Assembly (NCBI GenBank): GCA_964599565.1
Contig: CAZRFE010000009.1
Location: 1 to 52,359 of the forward strand
DNA length: 52,359 nt
Direction: 5' to 3'
Source of the DNA: JAJUFS01 sp964599565
GTDB taxonomy: Bacteria; Pseudomonadota; Gammaproteobacteria; Natronospirales; JAJUFS01
Shown here: one piece after another, positions 23,522-32,009 of the stretch
Layout of the letters: every line of letters starts with the position of its first letter
How positions within the stretch are numbered: the first letter of the stretch is position 1
The notes under the pieces: model-generated
The model's database searches: none
Told to the model about the DNA's origin: nothing
Seen by the model: only the letters and a program-made list of their open reading frames with translations
Translations under genes and position numbers: made by a program

Positions 23522-25207
23522 TTGAAAGCTTCCATCATCGAACTGCTCCGCATCGCGCTCGACCGCCTGCCCGCCGACGTGCTTCCCGCGGAAGCAAGGA
23601 CCGGCATCGACATCCAGGCGGAACGCACGCGCGATCGCGCGCATGGCGATTTCGCGAGCAACCTCGCGCTGATGCTCGCAAAGCCAGCACGCCGCAAGCC
23701 GCGCGAGATCGCGCAGGCGCTGGTGAATGAACTGCCGGTTTCGGATCTCGTCATCCGCACGGAGATCGCAGGCCCCGGCTTCATCAATTTCTTTCTCTCG
23801 CGCCAGGCGTATGCCGCGGAGATGCACAACGTGCTCGGCCGCGGCGCGGACTACGGTCGCAACGACAGCGGCGCGCAACGAAAGGTGCAGATCGAGTTCG
23901 TGTCCGCGAACCCGACCGGGCCGCTGCATGTCGGTCACGGCCGCGGTGCCGCCGTCGGCGATTCGCTCGCGCGCGTACTCGATGCGAACGGCTGGGATGT
24001 GACGCGCGAGTTCTACTACAACGATGCGGGCGTGCAGATCGACAATCTCGCGCGCTCCGTCCAGGCGCGCTGCAAGGGCATTGCGCCGGATGATGCAAAC
24101 TGGCCGGAAGACGGCTACCGCGGCGATTACATCAAGGACGTCGCGGATGCGTACATGCAGAAGCAGACGGTCGCCGCGGACGACCAGGAATTCACCGGCA
24201 CGGGCGATGCAGACGATCTCGAAGCGATCCGCCATTTCGCGGTCGCGTACCTGCGCCGCGAGCAGGACCTTGACCTCAAGGCATTCGGCGTGGAGTTCGA
24301 CGTGTTCTTCCTCGAGTCCTCGCTCTATACCGACGGCAAGGTCGACGCGACCATGAAGCAGCTCGTCGCGAAAGGCCACACCTACGAGCAGGACGGCGCG
24401 GTGTGGCTGAAGACGACGGACTTCGGCGACGACAAGGATCGTGTCATGCGCAAGTCCGACGGCACGTACACGTATTTCCTGCCGGATGTCGCGTACCACA
24501 TCGACAAGTGGAACCGCGGTTTCACGCGCGTGATCAACGAGCACGGTGCGGATCACCACAGCACGCTTGCGCGCGTGAAGGCAGGATTGCAGGCGCTGGA
24601 AACGGGCATCCCGAAAGGCTGGCCCGACTACGTGCTGCACCAGATGGTGACGGTGATGCGCAGTGGCGAGGAGATGAAGATTTCAAAGCGCGCGGGATCG
24701 TACGTGACGCTGCGCGATCTCATCGACCAGGTCGGCCGCGACGCAACGCGCTACTTTCTCATTGCGCGAAAGCCCGACTCGCAGCTTGTGTTCGACATCG
24801 ATCTTGCGCTGAAGAAATCCAACGAGAATCCCGTGTATTACGTGCAGTATGCGCACGCGCGCGTTGCAAGCGTGCTGCGCGAAATGCGCGAGCGCGGCAT
24901 TGCGCACGAGCGCGCGGGACTTGCGGCGCTCGAACGGCTGGATTCGGAGCACGAACTTGCGGTGATGTCCGCCGTCAGCCGGTTTCCCGAAGTCGTCGAA
25001 ACCGCGGCGCGGAATCTCGAGCCGCATCTCGTTGCAATCCATCTCAATGAAGTCGCGACGGCATTCCACACCTGGTACCACGCGCAGAAGTTCATCGTGG
25101 ATGACGTCGAGCTTCGCAATGCGCGCGTCACGCTCGCGCTGGCCGCAGGCCAGGTGATTCGCAACGGCCTTGCGCTGCTTGGCGTCAGTGCGCCGGAGAG
25201 CATGTAA
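23522..25207 (+). CDS. argS: Arginyl-tRNA synthetase
   Basis: A 561-residue class I synthetase. It has the Add-1 domain at the N-terminus (GDFASNLALMLAKP), the HIGH-type motif HVGHGRG in SANPTGPLHVGHG, and the KMSKS-like MKISKRAG. The C-terminal domain is the anticodon-binding helical bundle (FHTWYHAQKFI). It begins with TTG at 23522, chosen because family alignment places the start there and no ATG is near. Its stop overlaps the next ATG by one base (TAATG). The order priA-argS-SPOR matches Pseudomonas. Confidence 0.97.
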   Translation: MKASIIELLRIALDRLPADVLPAEARTGIDIQAERTRDRAHGDFASNLALMLAKPARRKPREIAQALVNELPVSDLVIRTEIAGPGFINFFLSRQAYAAEMHNVLGRGADYGRNDSGAQRKVQIEFVSANPTGPLHVGHGRGAAVGDSLARVLDANGWDVTREFYYNDAGVQIDNLARSVQARCKGIAPDDANWPEDGYRGDYIKDVADAYMQKQTVAADDQEFTGTGDADDLEAIRHFAVAYLRREQDLDLKAFGVEFDVFFLESSLYTDGKVDATMKQLVAKGHTYEQDGAVWLKTTDFGDDKDRVMRKSDGTYTYFLPDVAYHIDKWNRGFTRVINEHGADHHSTLARVKAGLQALETGIPKGWPDYVLHQMVTVMRSGEEMKISKRAGSYVTLRDLIDQVGRDATRYFLIARKPDSQLVFDIDLALKKSNENPVYYVQYAHARVASVLREMRERGIAHERAGLAALERLDSEHELAVMSAVSRFPEVVETAARNLEPHLVAIHLNEVATAFHTWYHAQKFIVDDVELRNARVTLALAAGQVIRNGLALLGVSAPESM

Positions 25208-25758
25208 TGGCACGCGACTACAAGCACGCCGCACGCGGACCGCGCAGCGAGTCGCGCGTCTCGTCCGGATTGCTCGGACTCGTCGCCGGATTCGCCGCGG
25301 GTTTCGGCACGGCGGTGCTGCTGCAGATCGGCGTTCCGGAGAAATCCTCACCGGTTGCCGTTGCGCAGCCGGACAAGCCGAAGACGGAAGAGAAGCCGAA
25401 GGACGATGCAACGACCTTCGATTTCTACCAGATGCTGCCGAACTTCGAAGTGGTGATCCCCGAGCAGGACAAGGACGTGCAGCGTTCCGGTGATGTTTCG
25501 CGCGTCGAGCAGCCGGGCATGTACGTGTTGCAGGCGGGTTCGTTCCGCAACGCGGGAGACGCGGACAAGCTGCGTGCGGAACTCGCGCTCTCGGGCATCG
25601 AATCGGACATCCAGACGGTGACGATCGACCGGAACCAGACATGGCATCGCGTGCGCATCGGGCCGTTCACGGATCTCGCAAAGCTGAACGCAACGCGCGC
25701 GCGGCTCGCGGACAACGACATCCAGGCGCTTGTCATCCGCGTCGGCGAAAACAACTGA
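25207..25758 (+). CDS. SPOR-domain protein (FtsN-like)
   Basis: A 183-residue protein: short basic cytoplasmic start, one membrane helix (residues about 20-41), Pro/Lys-rich linker, and a C-terminal SPOR domain (about 97-178; YVLQAGSFRNAGDADKLRAEL, split as YVLQAGSF and DKLRAEL, and RVRIGPF). SPOR domains bind denuded glycan at division septa. Overlap with argS indicates coupled translation. It lacks the length of E. coli FtsN, but its position beside argS is shared with Pseudomonas. Confidence 0.92.
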   Translation: MARDYKHAARGPRSESRVSSGLLGLVAGFAAGFGTAVLLQIGVPEKSSPVAVAQPDKPKTEEKPKDDATTFDFYQMLPNFEVVIPEQDKDVQRSGDVSRVEQPGMYVLQAGSFRNAGDADKLRAELALSGIESDIQTVTIDRNQTWHRVRIGPFTDLAKLNATRARLADNDIQALVIRVGENN

Positions 25759-25763
25759 ATAGC

Positions 25764-26855
25764 GTGCGCATCCTGCGGACATTCATCGGCGTCCTGCCAT
25801 TCCTCCTCGCGGCGTGCGCCGCGCCTTCGCGCGCGCCGTCACCGCCGCAACCGGAAACCGCTGCCGTTCCCGTTGTCGTGAAATCGCCGTTGCTGCGTAT
25901 CCGCGCGGTCGGCGACATCATGCTCGGCACGGATTTTCCCGAAGACCGCACGCCGCCGGATGACGGTCGCGGATTGCTGGCGCCCGTCGCGCACTGGCTC
26001 GCCGACGCGGACCTCACGTTCGGGAATGTCGAAGGCGTGCTGATGGATGGCGGTGCGCCGGAGAAGACCTGCAACAATCCACGTCTCTGCTATCTCTTTC
26101 GCTCGCCGGCGCGCTATGCGTTCACATTGCGCGATGCGGGTTTCGACGTGGTGAGTCTTGCAAACAACCACGCGCGCGATTTCGGCGAAGCAGGCCGCAC
26201 AGCGAGCATGCGCGCGCTGGATGACGCGGGCATCGCGCACACGGGACGCGCCGGCGACATCGCGAGTCTCGTCGTCGAGGGACATCGCGTCGCGGTCGTC
26301 GGCTTCGCGCCGAACATCGGGTCATGGTCGCTGCACGACATCGATGGCGCCGCGCATCTCGTGGCAGGACTTTCCATCGGTCACGACATCGTGATCGTGT
26401 CGTTTCACGGCGGTGCGGAAGGCGCGGACGCGCTGCATGTGCCGGACGGAATGGAAACGTATTACGGCGAGCAGCGCGGCGATCTGCGGAAATTCTCGCG
26501 CGCCGTCATCGACGCGGGCGCGGACCTCGTCATCGGTCATGGTCCGCACGTGCCGCGCGGACTCGAGATCTACCGCGACCGGTTGATTGCATACAGTCTC
26601 GGCAATTTCGCAACGCACTGGGGAATCAGCGTTGCGGGCAACAAGGGACTCGCGCCGGTGCTGGAAGCAACACTGGACGGGGATGGCGCGTTCGTCGATG
26701 GCCTGCTGCTCTCGGCGGTGCAGCGTCGCCCGGACGGCGTCTTCCCCGACAGTTCAGAAACCGCACTGCGCCTGGTGGAGAAACTCACCGCAGAGGATTT
26801 CGATGGCGGTGGTCTCGTGTTCGACGGTGCGCGCCTGCTGCCGGCGCGTCAGTGA
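25764..26855 (+). CDS. CapA-family lipoprotein (poly-gamma-glutamate synthesis-like metallophosphatase fold)
   Basis: A 363-residue protein of the PGA_cap/CapA family. I chose GTG 25764, which gives a proper lipoprotein signal peptide (LPFLLAACAAP, lipobox Cys). An earlier in-frame start would lie inside the SPOR gene and add a basic, non-signal stretch. Family motifs: RAVGDIMLG, LTFGNVEG, VVSLANNHARDFG, VVGFAP, VSFHGGAE, LVIGHGPHVPRGLEIY and IAYSLGNF. Related proteins act in poly-gamma-glutamate systems or as envelope phosphoesterases; no capB/capC lie here, so the role is unknown. Its 3' end overlaps the convergent next gene by 7 bases. Confidence 0.88.
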   Translation: MRILRTFIGVLPFLLAACAAPSRAPSPPQPETAAVPVVVKSPLLRIRAVGDIMLGTDFPEDRTPPDDGRGLLAPVAHWLADADLTFGNVEGVLMDGGAPEKTCNNPRLCYLFRSPARYAFTLRDAGFDVVSLANNHARDFGEAGRTASMRALDDAGIAHTGRAGDIASLVVEGHRVAVVGFAPNIGSWSLHDIDGAAHLVAGLSIGHDIVIVSFHGGAEGADALHVPDGMETYYGEQRGDLRKFSRAVIDAGADLVIGHGPHVPRGLEIYRDRLIAYSLGNFATHWGISVAGNKGLAPVLEATLDGDGAFVDGLLLSAVQRRPDGVFPDSSETALRLVEKLTAEDFDGGGLVFDGARLLPARQ

Positions 26856-27673
26856 CGATATTCCTCGATGATCGCGGCGAGCGTGCCATCATCGCGAATC
26901 TTCTGAAGCCCATCGCTGAATCGCCTGACCGTTTCCGGCGCGACGCTCTGCCGGCTGATCATGAATGCGACGTCTCCCGTTGCAGTGCCGATGTTCGTTG
27001 CAACGATGCGCCGGCCCCAGCCGCGGCTCCTCAGTATCGATGACGCGACGAACGGATCCTCAAGAAACGCGTCGATCTCACCGTGCAGCAACCGCTGGTA
27101 GTTGAGTTCCGAGACAGCCGCCTCACCAAGCCGACCCTCGGCGGCGATCGCATCCAGCAGCGCGGAGGCCTCCTCGCCGTAGTAGTACTCCGATACCGTG
27201 CCGATCCGCGCGCCGCTGCCGAATACTTCTTCGAGCGACTTCGCATCGCGGATGCCTGCGTTGTCCGCGAGCGTGAACACCACGAAGGATTCCGAACGAT
27301 ACGGTGCGGTGAAAGCCGCGAACGCCTCGCGGCCAGAGGTTGCGGTGGCGCCGGCGAGCAGGTCGACGTCGCCGTCGCGCAGCCGGTTCAGCATGTCCAT
27401 CCACTGGCCATCGACGAACACAAGTTCACAGCCCGCCGCCGCCGCAACTGCCTTCGCGATCTCGACGTCGAGCCCGGTGACCTCGCCGCGCACGTCGCGG
27501 TACTGGTACGGCTCCCAGGGATCCCAGCCCATGGTCAGTTCGCATGCGGGCGGAGGTGCTGTTGCCGGAGCCGCCGCGGCGGTCGCATCGCCTTCCGGTT
27601 CCTGGCTGCAGCCAGGCACGACGAAAGCTAGGAGAAGAATCAGTGGTGTGAACGGTTTGCGTACGTGGCGCAT
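26849..27673 (-). CDS. Solute-binding lipoprotein of the SBP_bac_3 family
   Basis: A 274-residue periplasmic binding protein with lipobox VPGC (Cys 22) and an Ala/Pro-rich linker before the ligand-binding domain. The typical start of the fold is present: LTMGWDPWEPYQYRD, GLDVEIAKAVAAAAG, MLNRLRDGDVDLLAGA. So are hinge segments such as LEEVFGSGARIGTV and GEIDAFLEDP. Such proteins bind polar amino acids or feed signalling enzymes. No permease or ATPase gene is adjacent, so it is an orphan. It follows rsmB on the same strand after 75 bases. GGGGGAT precedes the ATG. Confidence 0.85.
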   Translation of the reverse strand: MRHVRKPFTPLILLLAFVVPGCSQEPEGDATAAAAPATAPPPACELTMGWDPWEPYQYRDVRGEVTGLDVEIAKAVAAAAGCELVFVDGQWMDMLNRLRDGDVDLLAGATATSGREAFAAFTAPYRSESFVVFTLADNAGIRDAKSLEEVFGSGARIGTVSEYYYGEEASALLDAIAAEGRLGEAAVSELNYQRLLHGEIDAFLEDPFVASSILRSRGWGRRIVATNIGTATGDVAFMISRQSVAPETVRRFSDGLQKIRDDGTLAAIIEEYRH

Positions 27674-27748
27674 GTCATCCCCCGCAGTCCGGAGACAAGG
27701 CTTTATATAAGGTATAGCTCGCGGGCGGGCGCCTCGCCAGCGCGGGGA

Positions 27749-29053
27749 TCAGGGTGACTTCGCGATCACGGCGTAGAAGAAGCCGTCCATGCCCGCCTCG
27801 CCGGGCAGCACCTGCCGGCCAAATCCTGAAGGGCGGCCCCAGGCGGCGTGGATAGGCATGGCCAGCGCGTCGGGGTGACGGCGGACGAACGCCGCTACCT
27901 GGTCGGCATTTTCGGCGGCGAGCACGGAGCAGGTCGCGTACACCAGCCGGCCGCCCGGCGCGAGCAGCGGCCAGAGCTGGTCGAGGATGCGCGCCTGCAG
28001 GCCCGCGAGCGCAGCGATGTCCTTGCGCCGGCGCAAAAGCTTGATGTCGGGATGGCGGCGGATGACGCCGGTGGCGGAACACGGCGCATCCACAAGGATG
28101 CGATCGAACGCGCCGCCCTCCCACCAGTCGTCCGGCTTCGCCGCATCGCCGTGGACCAGCGTCGCCGCGAGATGCAGCCGCGCGAGGTTCTCCGCGATGC
28201 GATCCAGCCGCTCGGCGTCCCGGTCCACCGCAACAAGCCTTGCCAGCGCGGGACAGGTTTCAAGCAGGTGCGCGGTCTTGCCGCCCGGCGCTGCACAGGC
28301 ATCGAGAACCTGCTCGCCGGCCTTCGGATCCATGAGTCCCGCCGCGAGCTGCGCGGCGGCGTCCTGCACGGAAACCCGTCCTTCGCTGAATCCGGGCAGG
28401 ACGCTGACGTCGACCGCCGCATCGAGCTGGATGGCATCCGGCGCGGTCGCATGCGCTTCCCCGGCGATACCCCGTTCCTGCAGTTCGGCGAGGTACGCCT
28501 CGCGCGTTCCGATGCGCCGGTTCACGCGCAGCGTCATCGGCGGGCGGACATTGTTCGCGGCGACGATGGCTTCCCAGTCCTCGGGCCAGTCGTGCTGCAG
28601 CTGTTCCAGCAGCCAGTCCGGGTGCGCACTCCGGCCGACCGGGTGCGCATCCGCGCTGGCGGCGAGCGCGTCCTGTTCGCGCTGCACGCGGCGAAGGACC
28701 GCGTTCGCAAGACCGACGGCCCAGGGTTTTTTCATCAGCCGCGCGGCCTCGACCGTTTCCGCCACCGCCGCATGCGGCGGAATGCGGGTGTAGTAGAGCT
28801 GGTAGAGGCCAACCATCAGCAGCGCGTGGATGCGTGGCTCGCGCTTTCGCACGGGCCGCTCAAGCAGGCCGGAAAGCATGAATTCAAGGCGCGGCGCATA
28901 GCGCAGCGTGCCGTAGACGAGTTCCTGCGCGAGCGCGCGGTCATTGGATTCGGAGATGCCGGCGAGAACCGCGGGCAGGAGGTCGTTCAGCGATCCGCCC
29001 TGCAGGACCCGTGCCACGGCGCGCGCGGCGGCGGCGCGTACGCTGCCCGGCAT
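27749..29053 (-). CDS. rsmB: 16S rRNA (cytosine-967-C5)-methyltransferase RsmB
   Basis: A 434-residue protein: NusB-like RNA-binding domain (residues about 1-140; HALLMVGLYQLYYTRIPPHAAV, read as HALLMVGLYQ and IPPHAAV) and a Rossmann methyltransferase. SAM loop DACAAPGGKTAHLLE, motif IV DAPCSATG and the second catalytic Cys in YATCSV are all present. It is 1 base downstream of fmt and belongs to the def-fmt-rsmB operon. Confidence 0.97.
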   Translation of the reverse strand: MPGSVRAAAARAVARVLQGGSLNDLLPAVLAGISESNDRALAQELVYGTLRYAPRLEFMLSGLLERPVRKREPRIHALLMVGLYQLYYTRIPPHAAVAETVEAARLMKKPWAVGLANAVLRRVQREQDALAASADAHPVGRSAHPDWLLEQLQHDWPEDWEAIVAANNVRPPMTLRVNRRIGTREAYLAELQERGIAGEAHATAPDAIQLDAAVDVSVLPGFSEGRVSVQDAAAQLAAGLMDPKAGEQVLDACAAPGGKTAHLLETCPALARLVAVDRDAERLDRIAENLARLHLAATLVHGDAAKPDDWWEGGAFDRILVDAPCSATGVIRRHPDIKLLRRRKDIAALAGLQARILDQLWPLLAPGGRLVYATCSVLAAENADQVAAFVRRHPDALAMPIHAAWGRPSGFGRQVLPGEAGMDGFFYAVIAKSP

Positions 29054-29054
29054 G

Positions 29055-29990
29055 TCAGCCGCCCAATCGCGCGCCGGGCGCGAGCGGATGGCCGTTGAGG
29101 AACTCCGCGGCGTTCATCGGCCGCTTGCCGGAAAGCTGGAGCTGCGTGATCCGCAACAGGCCCTCGCCGGTCGCAACGTCGATGCCGTCGACAGACGTCG
29201 CGGCAATTTCGCCCGGGGAGCACCTGTCGGCTGCCAGCGGCAGCGGGGTTGCGGTCAGCACGCGCAGCGTGTCCTCCCCGAGGGTGGAGAACGCCATCGG
29301 CCACGGGTTGAATGCCCGAACCTGGCGCGAAAGTTCCGCAGCCGGTCGCGACCAGTCGAGCGCCGCTTCCTGCCGCGACAGCTTGTGTGCGTAGGTCGCG
29401 CGGGAGGCATCCTGCGGTCTTGCCTTCGCATCACCGCTCGCAAGCCGAATCAGCGCCTCGACAATCGCGGTGGCGCCTAGCGCCGCAAGCGTATCGTGCA
29501 GGCTGGCGGCCGTTTCATCGGCGCTGATCGTCACTCGCCGCTCCAGCAGCACCGGGCCGGTATCCAGTCCCTTTTCCATGCGCATGATGGAGATGCCGGT
29601 TTCCGTGTCGCCCGCCGCGATGGCGCGCTGGATCGGCGCTGCACCGCGCCAGCGCGGCAGCAGGGAAGCGTGGATGTTGAGGCAGCCATGCACGGGAATT
29701 TCGAGAACGCTTTGCGGCAGCAGCAAGCCGTAGGCGACCACGACCATCACGTCCGGCGCGTGGTCCGCCAGCCGGGAACGCACGTCGCCGAAGCGAAAGG
29801 ATTCCGGCTGTTCGACGGGAACGTTGAGCGCGAGCGCGCGGCGCTTGACGGGTGAGGGGCTCAGCCGGCGGCCCCGGCCAGCCGGCCGGTCCGGCTGCGT
29901 GTAGACCGCGGCGATGTCATGCCCCGCGGCCACCAGCGCGTCGAGCGCGGGCACGGCGAACTCGGGAGTGCCGGCAAAGACGATTCGCAA
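29055..29990 (-). CDS. fmt: Methionyl-tRNA formyltransferase
   Basis: A 311-residue enzyme that formylates initiator Met-tRNA. Visible motifs: RIVFAGTPEFAVPALDAL start, catalytic-domain HASLLPRWRGAAPIQRAI (Asn/His/Asp region preceded by GCLNI), MRMEKGLDTGP and the C-terminal OB domain (FNPWPMAFS). It lies 8 bases after def and 1 base before rsmB. Confidence 0.97.
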   Translation of the reverse strand: MRIVFAGTPEFAVPALDALVAAGHDIAAVYTQPDRPAGRGRRLSPSPVKRRALALNVPVEQPESFRFGDVRSRLADHAPDVMVVVAYGLLLPQSVLEIPVHGCLNIHASLLPRWRGAAPIQRAIAAGDTETGISIMRMEKGLDTGPVLLERRVTISADETAASLHDTLAALGATAIVEALIRLASGDAKARPQDASRATYAHKLSRQEAALDWSRPAAELSRQVRAFNPWPMAFSTLGEDTLRVLTATPLPLAADRCSPGEIAATSVDGIDVATGEGLLRITQLQLSGKRPMNAAEFLNGHPLAPGARLGG

Positions 29991-29998
29991 TGTATGGC

Positions 29999-30544
29999 TC
30001 AGATGACGGGCGTGGATTGCCGCTCGGGCTCGCGCACACCCGCCGCTTCGAGCCGCTGCTGTTTCTCGAGCTTCTTGCGGATTCGCGTGCGCTTGAGGTC
30101 GGAGAGATAGTCGACGAACAGCTTGCCATCGAGATGGTCGATCTCATGCTGCACGCAGACCGCGAGCAGGCCGTCCGCGTCGCGCTCGACCTGCTTGCCG
30201 TCGCGATCCAGGTAGCGGAACCGGATGCGTTCGGCACGCTGCACGGTTTCATAGAAACCCGGGACGGAGAGGCAGCCTTCCTGCATGGTCTCGACGCCGT
30301 CCTTCTCCAGTATCTCCGGGTTCACCAGTGCGAGCGGGGCGTTGCCGTCATCCGAAACGTCGATGACCACCACGCGCTTCGCGACGTTCACCTGGGTGGC
30401 CGCAAGACCGATGCCCGGCGCGGCGTACATGGTTTCAAGCATGTCGTCGATCAGCGTGCGGATTTCATCCGTGACCTCGGCGACGGGCTTCGCCACGTTG
30501 CGCAGGCGGGGGTCCGGATAGTGAAGAATGTCGAGTAACGCCAT
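29999..30544 (-). CDS. def: Peptide deformylase
   Basis: A 181-residue metalloenzyme that removes the formyl group from nascent proteins. The three PDF motifs are GIGLAATQV, EGCLSVP (metal Cys) and QHEIDHLDG (HExxH). The basic tail after residue 150 is slightly longer than in E. coli Def (169 aa). First gene of def-fmt-rsmB, divergent from the LysM gene. Confidence 0.97.
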   Translation of the reverse strand: MALLDILHYPDPRLRNVAKPVAEVTDEIRTLIDDMLETMYAAPGIGLAATQVNVAKRVVVIDVSDDGNAPLALVNPEILEKDGVETMQEGCLSVPGFYETVQRAERIRFRYLDRDGKQVERDADGLLAVCVQHEIDHLDGKLFVDYLSDLKRTRIRKKLEKQQRLEAAGVREPERQSTPVI

Positions 30545-30706
30545 GTGTCACCGATTGGATTTCGTGTATTTTCAGAACATATGCTGCTAAAGTTAGGAGC
30601 ATACTAAACATTAAGCCGCAAGCCCTTGGTTTAACACCATGTTTTCGCGGACAGCAACATGGCAAAGGGCTGGAGAACAAGGCCAGCAGCCTCGGAGAGC
30701 CTGAGC

Positions 30707-31903
30707 ATGAATTACTCGCCGCGTACCGGTTTCCGGCTCACCCGCAAGGACCGTCCGGTTCAAGGGTCCACTGAGAATTCTGTGCATTATAACCGTTTTC
30801 AAGCACGCGCCTTTGTGGCCGCACTGGCTGTCGGCGTGCTGCTCGCCGGCTGTGCGGCACCCCCGCCGCCTGCACCGGAACCCGTGCGCGAAGCACCCGT
30901 GCAGAAAGCGAAGCCCCGCGTCGAACTCGCGCCCCGCGCGCCGGAACGCTATATCGTGAAAAAGGGCGACACGCTCTGGGATATCTCGACGATGTTCCTG
31001 AAGGATCCGTGGCTGTGGCCTGAAATCTGGTACACGAATCCGCAGATCCGCAATCCGCACCTTATCTATCCCGGCGACATCATCACGATCTTCTGGAAGG
31101 ACGGGCAGCCGCATCTGCAGATCACGCGCGATGGCGAGATCTACCAGACGACGCTGCCGATCACGCGGCTTTCGCCGAAGGTGCGCGTCATGCCGCTGGC
31201 GGCTGCAATCCCGACCATTCCGCTCGACGCCATCCGCCCGTTCCTCGCGCATCCGCGCATCGTGGATATCGACGAATACCGCGAACTGCCGTACGTGCTG
31301 CGCAGCATGGACGGCCGGCTGATGTCCGGTGCGAATGAGTCGGTGTATGTGCGCGGCATCGGGACGGACGGCCCGGCTCGCTTCCATGTGATCCGTATCG
31401 GCGACGAATACGTCGATCCCGACACGGGCGACACGCTCGGCTACGAGGCGATCGAAGTGGGCCAGGGCACCATCACGCGACACGGCGATCCGGCAACCCT
31501 GCGCCTTGAGGCGACGCAGCGCGAAGCCATGCAGGGCGACCGGCTGGTTCCCGTGCAGGACATGGAGTTCAACACCAATTTCCTGCCGACACCGCCTGAC
31601 GTCGATATCGATGGCCAGATCATCGACGTTCTCGACGGCGTGCTGCAGATCGGCCAGTACCAGATCGTGACGCTGAACCGCGGCGCGAACGACGGCCTGG
31701 ATGTCGGAGATGTGCTGGCGATCTACCAGCGCGGCGAGGAAATCGATGACGACGTTCCCGGTGCTGTAAGTTCCGATGTTCGCCTGCCGGATGCGCATGC
31801 CGGCACGCTGCTCGTGTTCCGCACCTTCGACGAGGTGTCATACGGACTCGTGATGCAGGCCACCAGTGAGATTCATCTGCTGGACATGGTCAGGAATCCC
31901 TGA
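30707..31903 (+). CDS. LysM-domain lipoprotein upstream of dprA
   Basis: About 398 residues from ATG 30707 (GGAG upstream), with a hydrophobic stretch ending in the lipobox LLAGC and a Pro-rich linker. The LysM domain (RYIVKKGDTLWDISTMFL to IYPGDIITIF) is followed by a long C-terminal domain. The n-region from this start is about 33 residues, long for a lipoprotein; an in-frame GTG at 30782 would give a normal signal peptide and is a real alternative. Proteins of this layout lie between def and dprA in many gammaproteobacteria and are thought to bind peptidoglycan. Confidence 0.88.
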   Translation: MNYSPRTGFRLTRKDRPVQGSTENSVHYNRFQARAFVAALAVGVLLAGCAAPPPPAPEPVREAPVQKAKPRVELAPRAPERYIVKKGDTLWDISTMFLKDPWLWPEIWYTNPQIRNPHLIYPGDIITIFWKDGQPHLQITRDGEIYQTTLPITRLSPKVRVMPLAAAIPTIPLDAIRPFLAHPRIVDIDEYRELPYVLRSMDGRLMSGANESVYVRGIGTDGPARFHVIRIGDEYVDPDTGDTLGYEAIEVGQGTITRHGDPATLRLEATQREAMQGDRLVPVQDMEFNTNFLPTPPDVDIDGQIIDVLDGVLQIGQYQIVTLNRGANDGLDVGDVLAIYQRGEEIDDDVPGAVSSDVRLPDAHAGTLLVFRTFDEVSYGLVMQATSEIHLLDMVRNP

Positions 31904-31919
31904 AAGACTGCGTTGAAAC

Positions 31920-31943
31920 GGGTCCGCCATGGCAGGCGGACCC
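31920..31943. other. 9-bp hairpin between LysM gene and dprA
   Basis: GGGTCCGCC (31920-31928), loop ATGGCA, GGCGGACCC (31935-31943): a perfect GC-rich stem without a T-run. It may be a processing or attenuation hairpin or part of a non-canonical terminator for the LysM gene. Confidence 0.6.
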
Positions 31944-32009
31944 TGCTACGGAGACGGGAACCTTAAAGAGATCCCGATCCTGATCGAACGGGAGGGCCAC
32001 GAAAGGCAC

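Noticed and set aside
21262..23829. 855-residue open frame antisense to priA
   Set aside because: It is the complement of a clear priA gene with all helicase motifs; its composition (Arg, His, Ala-rich) is that of a high-GC shadow frame.
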